The translations under genes were made by a program, and so were the position numbers. This document shows positions 20,336-29,401 of a stretch of DNA of 64,000 nt, piece after piece (positions within the stretch are counted from its first letter, which is position 1; each line of letters begins with the position of its first letter). Location of the stretch: assembly GCF_946885955.1 (NCBI RefSeq), contig NZ_CAMPHI010000028.1:4608-68607 (forward strand), given 5' to 3'. The notes beneath the pieces are model-generated. The model did no database searches and had not been told where the DNA came from. It saw nothing but the letters and a program-made list of their open reading frames with translations. The DNA comes from an uncultured Pseudomonas sp. (GTDB lineage Bacteria > Pseudomonadota > Gammaproteobacteria > Pseudomonadales > Pseudomonadaceae).

Positions 20336-23300
20336 TTACACCACGGATTCAGTGATCTGGGCGTGAGTGTCCATTACGGGACGAGCAAGCCAGCGTTCAA
20401 TCTGATCGATCACCTGGTTCAATGCGGGTGCTGATAGAAGGGTGTAATGACTGGCATCTATGTATTCGCCGGTGACTTGCCCCGAGCAGATATGCGACCA
20501 GCCCCAGTCGGCAGAACCGGAGTCAGGATGCAGAGCAAACTCGGATACCCGGCCATTCGCTGCACGCAAGTGCAGCAAGTCGATAGCAACCGGCACTGCC
20601 TGATAGCGCCTGCTGGCGTTAACGATATTTTTGAATACGCCGTAAATGATGCTCAGTTGGCCGAGATCGGCACCGAGCGAATGGCCCTGCTCGGCAAGGG
20701 CCGCTTGGATCAATTGCAAACGAAGGTTTTCGTCAGCGATATTGGCGATCCGACCCTGCAGCGCGTTAACCGTCTGGGTATCTAGATTGAGATCGCTCAA
20801 AAACCAGTTGAATAACTCCTCTTCATTCACCACTGCATGAACGGTAGGTGGTGGGCTATCGAGGATAATCAACCCTTCCAATATCCGACCTTGAGCGGAT
20901 AGTTGCGAAGCCATTTCATACGCGATTAAGCCACCCGAAGACCAACCGCCGAGCAATATCTTTCCGCTCGGCTGCAGTTGATTGATCCTCTTGACATAGG
21001 TCGAGGCGAAAGCCGCGATCGAGTCCGGCGGCATTTGTCGGCCATCAACACCGGGGGCTTGGAAGGCAAATACCGGGCGGCTCAAGCGTTGCCCGAACTC
21101 GCTATAGCACAGTACATTTCCGCCCGCCGGATGCACCATGAAACACGCTGCGCCTGAACCGTTGCTGTCGATAGTTACCAAGGGATCGAATTCGCAATTT
21201 CGTTCACGGCTGGTGATAATTCGAGCGAGGCTTTCCAGATCCTGATACTGCCAGATATCGCCGATGGATAAAGCCAAGCCGAATGCTTCTCGAATTAGTC
21301 CGACGATCCAAACTGCTTCAAAGGATTGACCGCCCAATTCAAAGAAATTATCCGTAGCGGATATTTTTTCCACATTCAGGACTTGGCACCAAATACTTGC
21401 CAGAACTTCCTCAGTGTGACCTTGTGGAGCTCGACTCGATCTAGCGCTGGTGTTTGTTTGATAGTCCAGAATGGGCGGTAATGCCTTGCGATAAATTTTC
21501 CCATTCGCACTAAGAGGTAACTGCGTCAGCGCCATAAAGAGGCACGGAACCATATAATCCGGCAAGCGCGATGCCAGTGCAGCGCGTATTGCTGAGTAAT
21601 CGAGCTGCATATTTTCCGAGGCAACCAGATACGCTGCAAGTTGTGCTTGGCCGCCTTGGGAATTATGTTGCACGGTGACTAACGCGTTACTGACACCGGG
21701 TTGATTACTAAGCTGGCTTTCAATCTCTCCCAGTTCGATCCGATGGCCCTGGATTTTTACCTGGGTATCACGGCGGCCTAAAAATTCGATCACGCCGCCT
21801 GGTAAATAACGTCCCACGTCGCCGGTACGATAGATCCGCTCGCCAGTCGCTGGATGAGCAACAAAACTATGCGCTGTTTTTTCCTCATCGTCCCAGTATC
21901 CGAGGGCCAGCCCAACACCGCCGATATACAGGTCACCGGCAACCCATTCCGGCGCCGGTCTTCCCCATGCATCCAAAATGAACCAGGACTGGTTCCGCAT
22001 CGGAAAGCCATAGGGAATACTGGGCCACTCAGGTTTTATTTCGCCAATTTCGTAAATAATTGACCATATAGAGGCTTCAGTCGCGCCGCCCAGGCTTACT
22101 ATTTTGGCGTTTGGGGCAACCGCGCGAATACGGTCTGGCAAATCCAAAGGAATCCAGTCGCCGCTGAGCATCACCAGGCGCAGTTGCGGCAGCTGAGCGC
22201 CACGAAACTCTGCAGCTTCTACCATTAGGCTGGCCAAGGGAGGTGCAGAGTTCCAGATGGTAATCCCCTCAGCCAGCAGCACATCGAGCCAATGGGATGG
22301 GTTGAGGGAGTGCTCGGAGTTCGGATAGACCAAGCAGGCACCGGCGGCTGCCGCGCCGAAGATGTCATACACGGAAAGATCGAATCCGAATGAAGACACA
22401 CCGAAAAGCTTATCGTTGGAGCCAACAGAAAAACGCTTATTAATATCGAGAATCGTGTTTACCGCTCCCCGATGATCGATCATTACCCCTTTGGGCTGGC
22501 CAGTTGAGCCTGAGGTATAAATGAGATAGGCGAAGGCGGTTGTGATTGATGCGGTAGACACTGGGCCAGACCGAAGCTGTCCAGACCGGCTAATCACGAT
22601 TTCCATGGTTTGGATCGAACTGTCAGTAAACTTTCCGCTGTAGCAGTTCTCTAGCAGCGCGAGCCGCGCCCGGCTGTTGGCGAGATAAAAGTCTTGCCTT
22701 GCTTGAGGCAACCCGGGGTCTATCGGTATATAAGCCGCCCCGGCCTTTAAAACGGCGTAGACAGCCGTGAGCAGGGCGCAGCCACGCCGTGCAACTATCG
22801 CCACCCGGTCACCTTGCTTGACCCCTTGCTCGATTAAACGCAAGGCCAACTCATCGCTTGCTGAGGCCAAAGCTTGGTAGTCGATTTGTTCGCAGCCACT
22901 GGTTGCAGCACTTCCAGGCGGATTGTGTGCGGCTGCAATGTCCAGTAAATGGTGCAAACAACATGTGCTTAAAGGCGCGGCTTCCGGGATTACCGCTTCA
23001 CGCTCCTGCAAGTGACGAGCAGGCAATAGCTGATGAGCCTGGTTTGACCAGGCGGCAGGAGACGCGGCCAGCCTTTCCAACAAGCTGTGGTAGGCGGCGA
23101 GCATATCGCTGATCATCCCGTTCGGGAAAAACTCTTCCAGCAAGTCCCATACGTAGTAATAACGACCATCAGCCAACTCCCAAAACTGATGGTCGAGCAT
23201 GACTTGCGAAGTTTCGAGGCAGCTGAAATCTGGCCGCTCAAAACCCTCCATAAACAAGCCGCTACCGATAACGAAGGGTATAGGCGCTCGCCCAAATCCA

Positions 23301-24541
23301 CCTTGCTGTTGATTGAGCGATTGCATTACCCGCATGCCGCCCCAGCGCAAATGCTGGGTATCGCGAGTCACCTGCTGCTGAATATTTCGCGCCTGTGTAA
23401 CAAAGTCCTCGCCGTCTCGCAGATTGATCTCGAGCGGATACAGGGAGGCAAAATTGCCGAGGATGTCAAAGATTTCGGGGTGAATAGGCAGGCGACGAGT
23501 CACCATATTGCTGAGTACAAAATGGCGCTGGTTGCTCCAGGCACCGATCACTTGCGCGTAGGCTGCGAAGATCGCGGCTGACGGCGTCAGGCCCTGTTGT
23601 CGCGCGTTTTCCTTGAATTGCCGCCAGAGCTCAGGCGGCAGGAACATCTCGCGGCGTTGCAGTCGGGATCGGCTGCGTCTTTCCAGCCCCTGACGTACGG
23701 GCAACTCCGGAGCCCCAGGTAGGAGTGGCAGACGCTTTTCCCAGTAATCGCGATCCGCTTTACCAGCAGAACATTCGGCCAGCTGTTCAAGGGTCAGGAC
23801 GGCATCTCGAACACTGAGCGTTAATGGCGGTAGCGCCAGCGTCGGATCCCGGTAATAAGCATCAATTTCTTTCAGAAGCCGTGTAGTACCACCGCCATCG
23901 GAAAAGAAATTGTTATGGTTATAGTGCACACGCCCCTGTAATCCCGTTTCATCGTGCCAAAGCGATATTCGCAAATCCACCCAAGGCCAACGGTCCAACG
24001 GTAATTCCGCGCGTTGCATATTCATGCGGGTCTGTTCAAGCGAACTAACTACATCTGCGGCTGAACACTTACGCAAGTCGATAATTTCACAACGCAAAGG
24101 CGAGGGGTTTTCAAGAATCTGTAAATTGCCATCATCGGTTACAACAACAATTTCTCCCGCGTGGCGCTTAAGGGCTTTGTTCCAGGCCGCCTCATAAGTA
24201 GCGACGTTCAGTGCCGGGATATTTTTTTCAATGTAATAATGCGGCCTCACATGGAATTCCATGAAGGCGTCCGCCGCCATAAAAAAACCACGCTGAAGAT
24301 CCGATAGCGGGTAAGGCTTATAGCGATTTTCCAGATCAGGAAGGCATGTGGGCCACGCATCCTCTACGGCATCGTCGTTCTGACGTAGCCAGCCAAGCAA
24401 TGTCTGCTTATGAGCAGAGAGTGCTTGTTTAATTTCAGCGGTCAGCGCGCCTTTTGGCGCCGATATTTTTAGGTTGCCGCCATCACAACTCAAGGTAATT
24501 GAATAGTGATCCAGTAATTGTAATAGCTGAGTTAAAGTCAT
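20336..24541 (-). CDS. NRPS module: TubC docking - degenerate Cy - A(Cys) - PCP - TE
   Basis: The protein has 1,401 residues. Residues 1-50 are a TubC-type docking domain. A Cy-family condensation domain follows, but its DxxxxDxxS motif reads N210...D215..G218 (NNFFSDGGG), missing the first Asp and the Ser; the downstream TSQVMLDHQFWEL element is still Cy-like. The A domain (YTSGSTGQPKGV, FDLSVYDIFG, IWNSAPPL, LSGDWIPLDLP, LGGATEASIWS) gives the same cysteine-type code as the other NRPS. The PCP is FFELGGQSFEA. The terminal thioesterase has GWSSGG as nucleophile elbow, ILDSPPP and SHYTLL with the catalytic His. Its ATG overlaps the PKS stop, so it is the natural partner of the PKS. Release should be hydrolytic or by cyclisation. 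Confidence 0.92.
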   Translation of the reverse strand: MTLTQLLQLLDHYSITLSCDGGNLKISAPKGALTAEIKQALSAHKQTLLGWLRQNDDAVEDAWPTCLPDLENRYKPYPLSDLQRGFFMAADAFMEFHVRPHYYIEKNIPALNVATYEAAWNKALKRHAGEIVVVTDDGNLQILENPSPLRCEIIDLRKCSAADVVSSLEQTRMNMQRAELPLDRWPWVDLRISLWHDETGLQGRVHYNHNNFFSDGGGTTRLLKEIDAYYRDPTLALPPLTLSVRDAVLTLEQLAECSAGKADRDYWEKRLPLLPGAPELPVRQGLERRSRSRLQRREMFLPPELWRQFKENARQQGLTPSAAIFAAYAQVIGAWSNQRHFVLSNMVTRRLPIHPEIFDILGNFASLYPLEINLRDGEDFVTQARNIQQQVTRDTQHLRWGGMRVMQSLNQQQGGFGRAPIPFVIGSGLFMEGFERPDFSCLETSQVMLDHQFWELADGRYYYVWDLLEEFFPNGMISDMLAAYHSLLERLAASPAAWSNQAHQLLPARHLQEREAVIPEAAPLSTCCLHHLLDIAAAHNPPGSAATSGCEQIDYQALASASDELALRLIEQGVKQGDRVAIVARRGCALLTAVYAVLKAGAAYIPIDPGLPQARQDFYLANSRARLALLENCYSGKFTDSSIQTMEIVISRSGQLRSGPVSTASITTAFAYLIYTSGSTGQPKGVMIDHRGAVNTILDINKRFSVGSNDKLFGVSSFGFDLSVYDIFGAAAAGACLVYPNSEHSLNPSHWLDVLLAEGITIWNSAPPLASLMVEAAEFRGAQLPQLRLVMLSGDWIPLDLPDRIRAVAPNAKIVSLGGATEASIWSIIYEIGEIKPEWPSIPYGFPMRNQSWFILDAWGRPAPEWVAGDLYIGGVGLALGYWDDEEKTAHSFVAHPATGERIYRTGDVGRYLPGGVIEFLGRRDTQVKIQGHRIELGEIESQLSNQPGVSNALVTVQHNSQGGQAQLAAYLVASENMQLDYSAIRAALASRLPDYMVPCLFMALTQLPLSANGKIYRKALPPILDYQTNTSARSSRAPQGHTEEVLASIWCQVLNVEKISATDNFFELGGQSFEAVWIVGLIREAFGLALSIGDIWQYQDLESLARIITSRERNCEFDPLVTIDSNGSGAACFMVHPAGGNVLCYSEFGQRLSRPVFAFQAPGVDGRQMPPDSIAAFASTYVKRINQLQPSGKILLGGWSSGGLIAYEMASQLSAQGRILEGLIILDSPPPTVHAVVNEEELFNWFLSDLNLDTQTVNALQGRIANIADENLRLQLIQAALAEQGHSLGADLGQLSIIYGVFKNIVNASRRYQAVPVAIDLLHLRAANGRVSEFALHPDSGSADWGWSHICSGQVTGEYIDASHYTLLSAPALNQVIDQIERWLARPVMDTHAQITESVV

Positions 24542-27500
24542 AGCACAAATACCTCTTCATCTTCGCTATGACGCTCACTTGCAGAAAGATTTTCGTCAGT
24601 CGAATGCGCTAATCGCTGGAGCAAGATCTGCTGCTTTAACAGTTCAATGACTTCTCCGACCGAGGCGCCGCCAAGGAGCAAGGCAGCAGGCACGTCGACA
24701 CCTAGCCAATCCCTGATTTGTTTGCGTAAATCGACAGTGGTCAGCGAGTCGATACCTAATGAGGTGAACTGCAAATCAACGAAAGAACTTTTATCGCTGA
24801 GTAGTTGTTGTTCATTGGTTCGCATGGCGTTTGCTATAAGGACACCAAGACTGGTTACCAAAAGATCATGCGTCTCCTCGGCGTGTAGATTTCGCAATTG
24901 ATCCATCGATGGCAAAACTGAAGTAGTTTGGCTGGCGCTGTGTGCAATTGAGGTTGGCTTGGTGTTTTTGCCTAAATTTGCCGGCTCGACATCTTGGGCT
25001 TTCGTTACGATCGGCGGAACGATCTGCGCCGCATTGATCCAGCAGAATTTCAGTCCTTGTATATTTCCTACTGGCTCGCCGTCCGGGGTATATAACCAAA
25101 TATCAGCACAGTTAGCTTCCGTCTCTGACAGCCTTGCAACAGCAAGAAGATCTTTATCGGCCGAACGATATAAAGTGTATTGGCTTACACTCACAGGAAG
25201 CGGTATTGCTCCATCGATTGTTTCTGCAAGCTGCGTTACTAGCTGTAGTGAGCCGTCAAGCAGGGAAGGGTGGATGGCAAGGCAATTTTCTGGCAATGCT
25301 TTACAAGACTCAGGAAGGTGCAAGCGGCCATAAATCTTTCCGCTCGATGCCATTACATGCGTAACGACTTGAAAGCCCGCCCCATAGGTCAGGCCTTTAT
25401 TCAGGCATTGCCGGTAAAAGTCATGCTGGGAAACACTGGGGATAAATTTAAAATCTTCCAGTGAGTTCATGTACAAGTTTTCAGTGAGTTTTGCCTGGCT
25501 GCCTGCAGCATATTTTGCCGTGGCAAATATTTGCCACTCTTCTTCCCCCATCGAACGCCCTGCGATATTTATATTCCAGTTCAGGTCGTTTACGTTTTGA
25601 CGCATCAGCATCGTTTGTAACCGTAGCTGTGTGCTTTCCAGCGATAACGGCAAGTGAAACTGTATATCGGACAGTCTAAAAGGCTCAACCGTCATATCAG
25701 CAGCGCCCAGCGCTGCGCTCGCGCAGCTGAGATATGCCGCCGCGGGCATGAGGCTGTGACCGTTTATCCTATGGTCGGCAAGGTAAGCGCCAAAGTCTTG
25801 CATAGGGTTGGCTTCGAAACAGACGAAGTCTTGCGCCGCCACATCTATTCTTCTACCCGGCATTCCTGCGGCAAGTGTTCGGGGCAGGTTTTTCAGCGAA
25901 GGTTTATTAACCGATACCCAATAGGCACGATGATCAAATGGATAAAACGGAAGCTGCACCGCAGCTGGGTTTATGCTACCGGTTAGCGCAGTAAAAGCAG
26001 GATCGTATCCGGCCTCGAAGAGCTGGCCGGTAGCCGTGAGCAATGACCGACGAGAGGTTTCGCCGGGCTTTATGCTGGCAATCAACGTTGCGTCATGGTT
26101 CTGATCATCCAGGATTTGTTTGGCGAGGTTGATCATCATCGATGAAGGGCCAATTTCCAGCAAATGCGTAACACCCTGTTTGACTAGTGTTGTAATACTC
26201 GCTTGGTATTGAACAGTATTACGCACATGACTCACCCAGTAATCCGCAGAACAGAACGCTTGGCTTTCTACGTTGCCTGTGAGGTTGGATATCAACTTTA
26301 TATTCGGCGTGGAAAATTTCACGCATTTGAACGCTTGATGAAACTCCTCCAGAACCGGCTCCATCAACGCGGAGTGAAATCCCTGGGATACATCTAAAGG
26401 TCTAAACTCTATTCCTCGCTGCTCGAACATGGCGACGGCAACATCCATTGCCGTGGTTTCACCTGAAATAACTGTGCTATTTGGCGAATTGAGTACCGCT
26501 ATATCTACCGGCGAGCTGATCGATTGTAAAATTTGCCTGACTTCAGTTTCTGGCGCGAATATAGCCACCATTTTTCCTGGCGCGCTGATGCCGCCGATGA
26601 GCTGGCCACGCTTGGCCACGATATGGATGGCGTCTTCAAGTGAAAAAACACCAGCTATGCAAGCCCCCGTCAGCTCACCAATACTATGACCAATAATGAA
26701 ATCAGGCTGTATCCCCAAGGACTGCCACATCTTCGCCAACGCATATTCAAATGCAAACAGGGCAGGCTGGGTATATTGAGTTAAGTTAATGTCTGAACTG
26801 TCCTCGTCAAACATTAGACTAATGGTCGATCTATTTAACAAAGGGCGCAGCAGCCTGTCGCATTCGTCCAGTGAAGTCCGAAACGTAGAATTCCGTGTAT
26901 AGAGGTCTGCTCCCATACCTGGGTACTGAGAGCCTTGGCCACTGAAAACAAAAGCGATTTTTGAATCAGCCCGAATTTGACGACAGCCATTGTCCTTTTG
27001 AAGGTTATAAAGTTTTGACGACATCTCTGTGGCGTCATTGGCTAGAATTGACTTGCGATAAATCAAGCCGGGCTGCGATTGATTGGCCGCTGCACACAGT
27101 TCATTAAGCCGCTGGGGAAACTCTGCCAGTTTCATTGCGTAGTCAATGGCTAGCTGCTGTAAGGACTTAGCGCTGGCCGCTGAAATAGTCAGCAGCGCGG
27201 GGGCCGCAGCAGCTTTTATTTCTGTGGCAATACAAGGCTCGAAGCCCGGGGGCTGTTCGACAATCAAGTGCCCATTTACACCACCGAAGCCGAAAGAGCT
27301 TATTCCCGCACGCAGCGGAAATGGGTTTCCCTTACTGTCGAGCACGGCATGCCATGGCCGTGTACTTTCGACTATATGAAAGGGTGAGTCTTCTAGCTTG
27401 ATTCGTGGGTTGACTGTTTTAAAAGCAGCGTGGCCTGGTAGTGTTTTATATTTCAGGGCCAGCAGCACTTTTATTAACCCGGCCATTCCTGCTGCGCATT

Positions 27501-28557
27501 CCAGATGCCCGATATTGGCCTTGACCGCTCCCAGTCCGCAAAAATGCTTCGTATTGGCATTCTGCTGCAGCTGATTGAAAGCACGCGTTAAAGCATGGAT
27601 TTCAATAGGATCACCCAGCGGGGTTCCCGTGCCGTGCGTTTCAATGAAATTAATGGAGTGAGCCGGGATATTGGCCTGCTGCACGGCATCGACAATTGCT
27701 TTGGCCTGCGCCCATGCACTAGGCGACGTCAGCGACCGAACCTTGCCGCCATGATTGATGGCGACACCTTTGATCACTCCCCAAATGCGATCCCCATCCG
27801 CCTGTGCTTGAGCGAGAGGTTTGAGCATGACCACGCCAGCACCCTCACCACGCACATAGCCATTGGCGTCACTGTCAAAGGCAGAGCATTTTCCCGAGGG
27901 CGAGAGCATGCCCATTTTGCCAAATCGCACAAAGGTAGTGGGGGTGAGCAACAAACCAACGCCGCCCACCAGCGCGGACTTACATTGACCAAGCTGAATA
28001 GCGGAAACAGCCTGTTGTATGGCAACCAGCGAACTTGAGCAGGCGGTATCAACCACTACACTGGGGCCGTGAAAATTAAAGAAATAGGAAAGCCTATTTG
28101 CAATCACGCTGTTATGAACGCCGGTCGCCTCATGACCTTCTGGCGAATCGGAATAGCGTTCCTGGAGCTCTTTATAGTCGTAGCTACCAGCGGCAACGAA
28201 AACGCCAACATTCTTGCCGACCAAAGTACGCGGATCTATACCTGCATCCTGAATGCAATGCCATGCCTGTTCCAGCATGAGGCGCTGCTGGGGGTCCATG
28301 CACTCCGCTTCACGCGGAGATATGCCAAATAAAGCAGTATCAAAATATTCCGGGTTATCTATGAACCCTGCCCAGCGGGAATAGCCCTGCGCGATTGATT
28401 CCTTTGCCGTGTGTTGATTACGCCAATCCCATCGGGATAATGGCGTTTCCCGCACTGAATTTTCCTTGACGACTAAATTGTCCCAATATTCTTGATAGTT
28501 ATCCGCCCCCGGAAAACGACACGACATTCCGATGATTGCTGTATCTGCATGCGGCAT
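24538..28557 (-). CDS. type I polyketide synthase, KS-AT-DH-ACP, no ketoreductase
   Basis: The protein has 1,339 residues from the ATG at 28557, preceded by AAAGGA; an upstream frame to 28599 lacks a ribosome site. KS: DTACSSSLVAI with Cys173, ETHGTGTPLGDP and ANIGHLECAAG. AT: FSGQGSQYPGMG, GHSIGELTGA and GFHSALME, the malonyl-type arrangement. DH/PT-like domain: HRINGHSLMP (HxxxGxxxxP) and LLDGSLQ. ACP: SLGIDSLTTVD. No KR is found between DH and ACP and there is no loading domain. The same KS-AT-DH-ACP layout is known in iterative bacterial orsellinate-type synthases, so an aromatic or partly unsaturated starter is a reasonable inference. The acidic C-terminal tail (SEDEEVFVL) suits docking to the TubC-type domains of the NRPSs. 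Confidence 0.92.
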   Translation of the reverse strand: MPHADTAIIGMSCRFPGADNYQEYWDNLVVKENSVRETPLSRWDWRNQHTAKESIAQGYSRWAGFIDNPEYFDTALFGISPREAECMDPQQRLMLEQAWHCIQDAGIDPRTLVGKNVGVFVAAGSYDYKELQERYSDSPEGHEATGVHNSVIANRLSYFFNFHGPSVVVDTACSSSLVAIQQAVSAIQLGQCKSALVGGVGLLLTPTTFVRFGKMGMLSPSGKCSAFDSDANGYVRGEGAGVVMLKPLAQAQADGDRIWGVIKGVAINHGGKVRSLTSPSAWAQAKAIVDAVQQANIPAHSINFIETHGTGTPLGDPIEIHALTRAFNQLQQNANTKHFCGLGAVKANIGHLECAAGMAGLIKVLLALKYKTLPGHAAFKTVNPRIKLEDSPFHIVESTRPWHAVLDSKGNPFPLRAGISSFGFGGVNGHLIVEQPPGFEPCIATEIKAAAAPALLTISAASAKSLQQLAIDYAMKLAEFPQRLNELCAAANQSQPGLIYRKSILANDATEMSSKLYNLQKDNGCRQIRADSKIAFVFSGQGSQYPGMGADLYTRNSTFRTSLDECDRLLRPLLNRSTISLMFDEDSSDINLTQYTQPALFAFEYALAKMWQSLGIQPDFIIGHSIGELTGACIAGVFSLEDAIHIVAKRGQLIGGISAPGKMVAIFAPETEVRQILQSISSPVDIAVLNSPNSTVISGETTAMDVAVAMFEQRGIEFRPLDVSQGFHSALMEPVLEEFHQAFKCVKFSTPNIKLISNLTGNVESQAFCSADYWVSHVRNTVQYQASITTLVKQGVTHLLEIGPSSMMINLAKQILDDQNHDATLIASIKPGETSRRSLLTATGQLFEAGYDPAFTALTGSINPAAVQLPFYPFDHRAYWVSVNKPSLKNLPRTLAAGMPGRRIDVAAQDFVCFEANPMQDFGAYLADHRINGHSLMPAAAYLSCASAALGAADMTVEPFRLSDIQFHLPLSLESTQLRLQTMLMRQNVNDLNWNINIAGRSMGEEEWQIFATAKYAAGSQAKLTENLYMNSLEDFKFIPSVSQHDFYRQCLNKGLTYGAGFQVVTHVMASSGKIYGRLHLPESCKALPENCLAIHPSLLDGSLQLVTQLAETIDGAIPLPVSVSQYTLYRSADKDLLAVARLSETEANCADIWLYTPDGEPVGNIQGLKFCWINAAQIVPPIVTKAQDVEPANLGKNTKPTSIAHSASQTTSVLPSMDQLRNLHAEETHDLLVTSLGVLIANAMRTNEQQLLSDKSSFVDLQFTSLGIDSLTTVDLRKQIRDWLGVDVPAALLLGGASVGEVIELLKQQILLQRLAHSTDENLSASERHSEDEEVFVL

Positions 28558-28644
28558 ATATATCCTTTCGGTCAAAATAGACTTAAAAATAACTACCAAT
28601 TCGGAAAGTTAAATTTATAGATATCCATATCAAAAATATCAGCG

Positions 28645-28740
28645 CTAAGTTCCGGCGAGTTGCGCAACCAGGGCCGAAGTGCAGGGCAGGGTAGAGGTCA
28701 CGTCGATAGCAATGGCATGGAAACTGGCGCTCTTGGTCAT
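28645..28740 (-). CDS. 31-residue peptide ORF upstream of the PKS
   Basis: The ORF starts MTKSASFHAIAIDVTS, contains one cysteine (residue 20) and ends in LVAQLAGT. GAGGA lies 7 nt before the ATG, a better ribosome site than chance frames show here. It lies 87 bp upstream of the PKS start on the same strand. It could be a leader peptide, a short precursor peptide or a non-functional frame. No homologue is known to me. The in-frame extension to 28926 looks like random sequence. Confidence 0.45.
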   Translation of the reverse strand: MTKSASFHAIAIDVTSTLPCTSALVAQLAGT

Positions 28741-29401
28741 GCTGATCCTCACTTTTGTTGTTATAGGACTGGCCGGCCGAGAGCGATGCGTACTCGTTCG
28801 GCGAGGAAGGCGCGTGGCGTTCCTACAGTGAGGTAGAGCAGGGAGCGTGCCAGCCCGTTCGGCTGCCGGCAGGGCATTCAACTTATTGAAATTAAAGTAA
28901 TAAATAGCAATTGCCGAATATGACAAGCGGCCGCTTCGTTCGTCAAAGCGAATTTATGGGGGGGGCAGTGATCGGGAAACCGAACGCGCGACCTGGACGG
29001 GGTCAGGTCAGATGGAATGTTTTAGCGTGCGCGTTGAGACGCTGAAATAGGCCCAATCCTTGACCAGCAAGGGCCTCTGGCTGCAAGCCGTGGGTGTGCT
29101 CTGGAGCCTGCCGGCTGCACGCAAGCGGGCCGCCCAATGGTTGCTCACCGCCGAAGCCGCCTGGCCATCGGAGCAGTGATCAAACGGGCAATTTTATTGC
29201 CCGATACCCTGATGGCCTCCGGGGCTTGGGTCGAGCAGCTATGTGATGATCCCCAGCGCTTCGCCGAGCGTACGATGATCCCGTACGTCTATTTCTGTTC
29301 GAACGCTGGCTTTGGATCGGCTATATCGTCGCGGAGCAGGACACCCGCTTACGTGATTGCTTTCGACAAAGAGCCGACATTCGTCAACGTCGGCTCCTGC
29401 G
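28741..29401. other. intergenic region between biosynthetic cluster and AraC regulator; possible gene remnants
   Basis: The region probably holds the promoter of the leftward PKS-NRPS transcript (28,741-28,960). From about 29,070 a GC-rich stretch has codon-like bias in the plus frame (TSKGLWLQAVGVLWSLPAAR...) for about 40 codons before a stop. Another fragment follows at 29,280-29,400 in a different frame. This looks like decayed coding sequence, but I cannot name the parent gene. Confidence 0.4.

Noticed and set aside
10505..28740. Dithiolopyrrolone (holomycin-type) cluster
   Set aside because: A Cys-specific Cy-A-PCP NRPS and a GMC enzyme occur in both, but the acyl-CoA dehydrogenase, PPC-decarboxylase-like enzyme and thioredoxin-reductase-like oxidase needed for that scaffold are absent, and a PKS is present.
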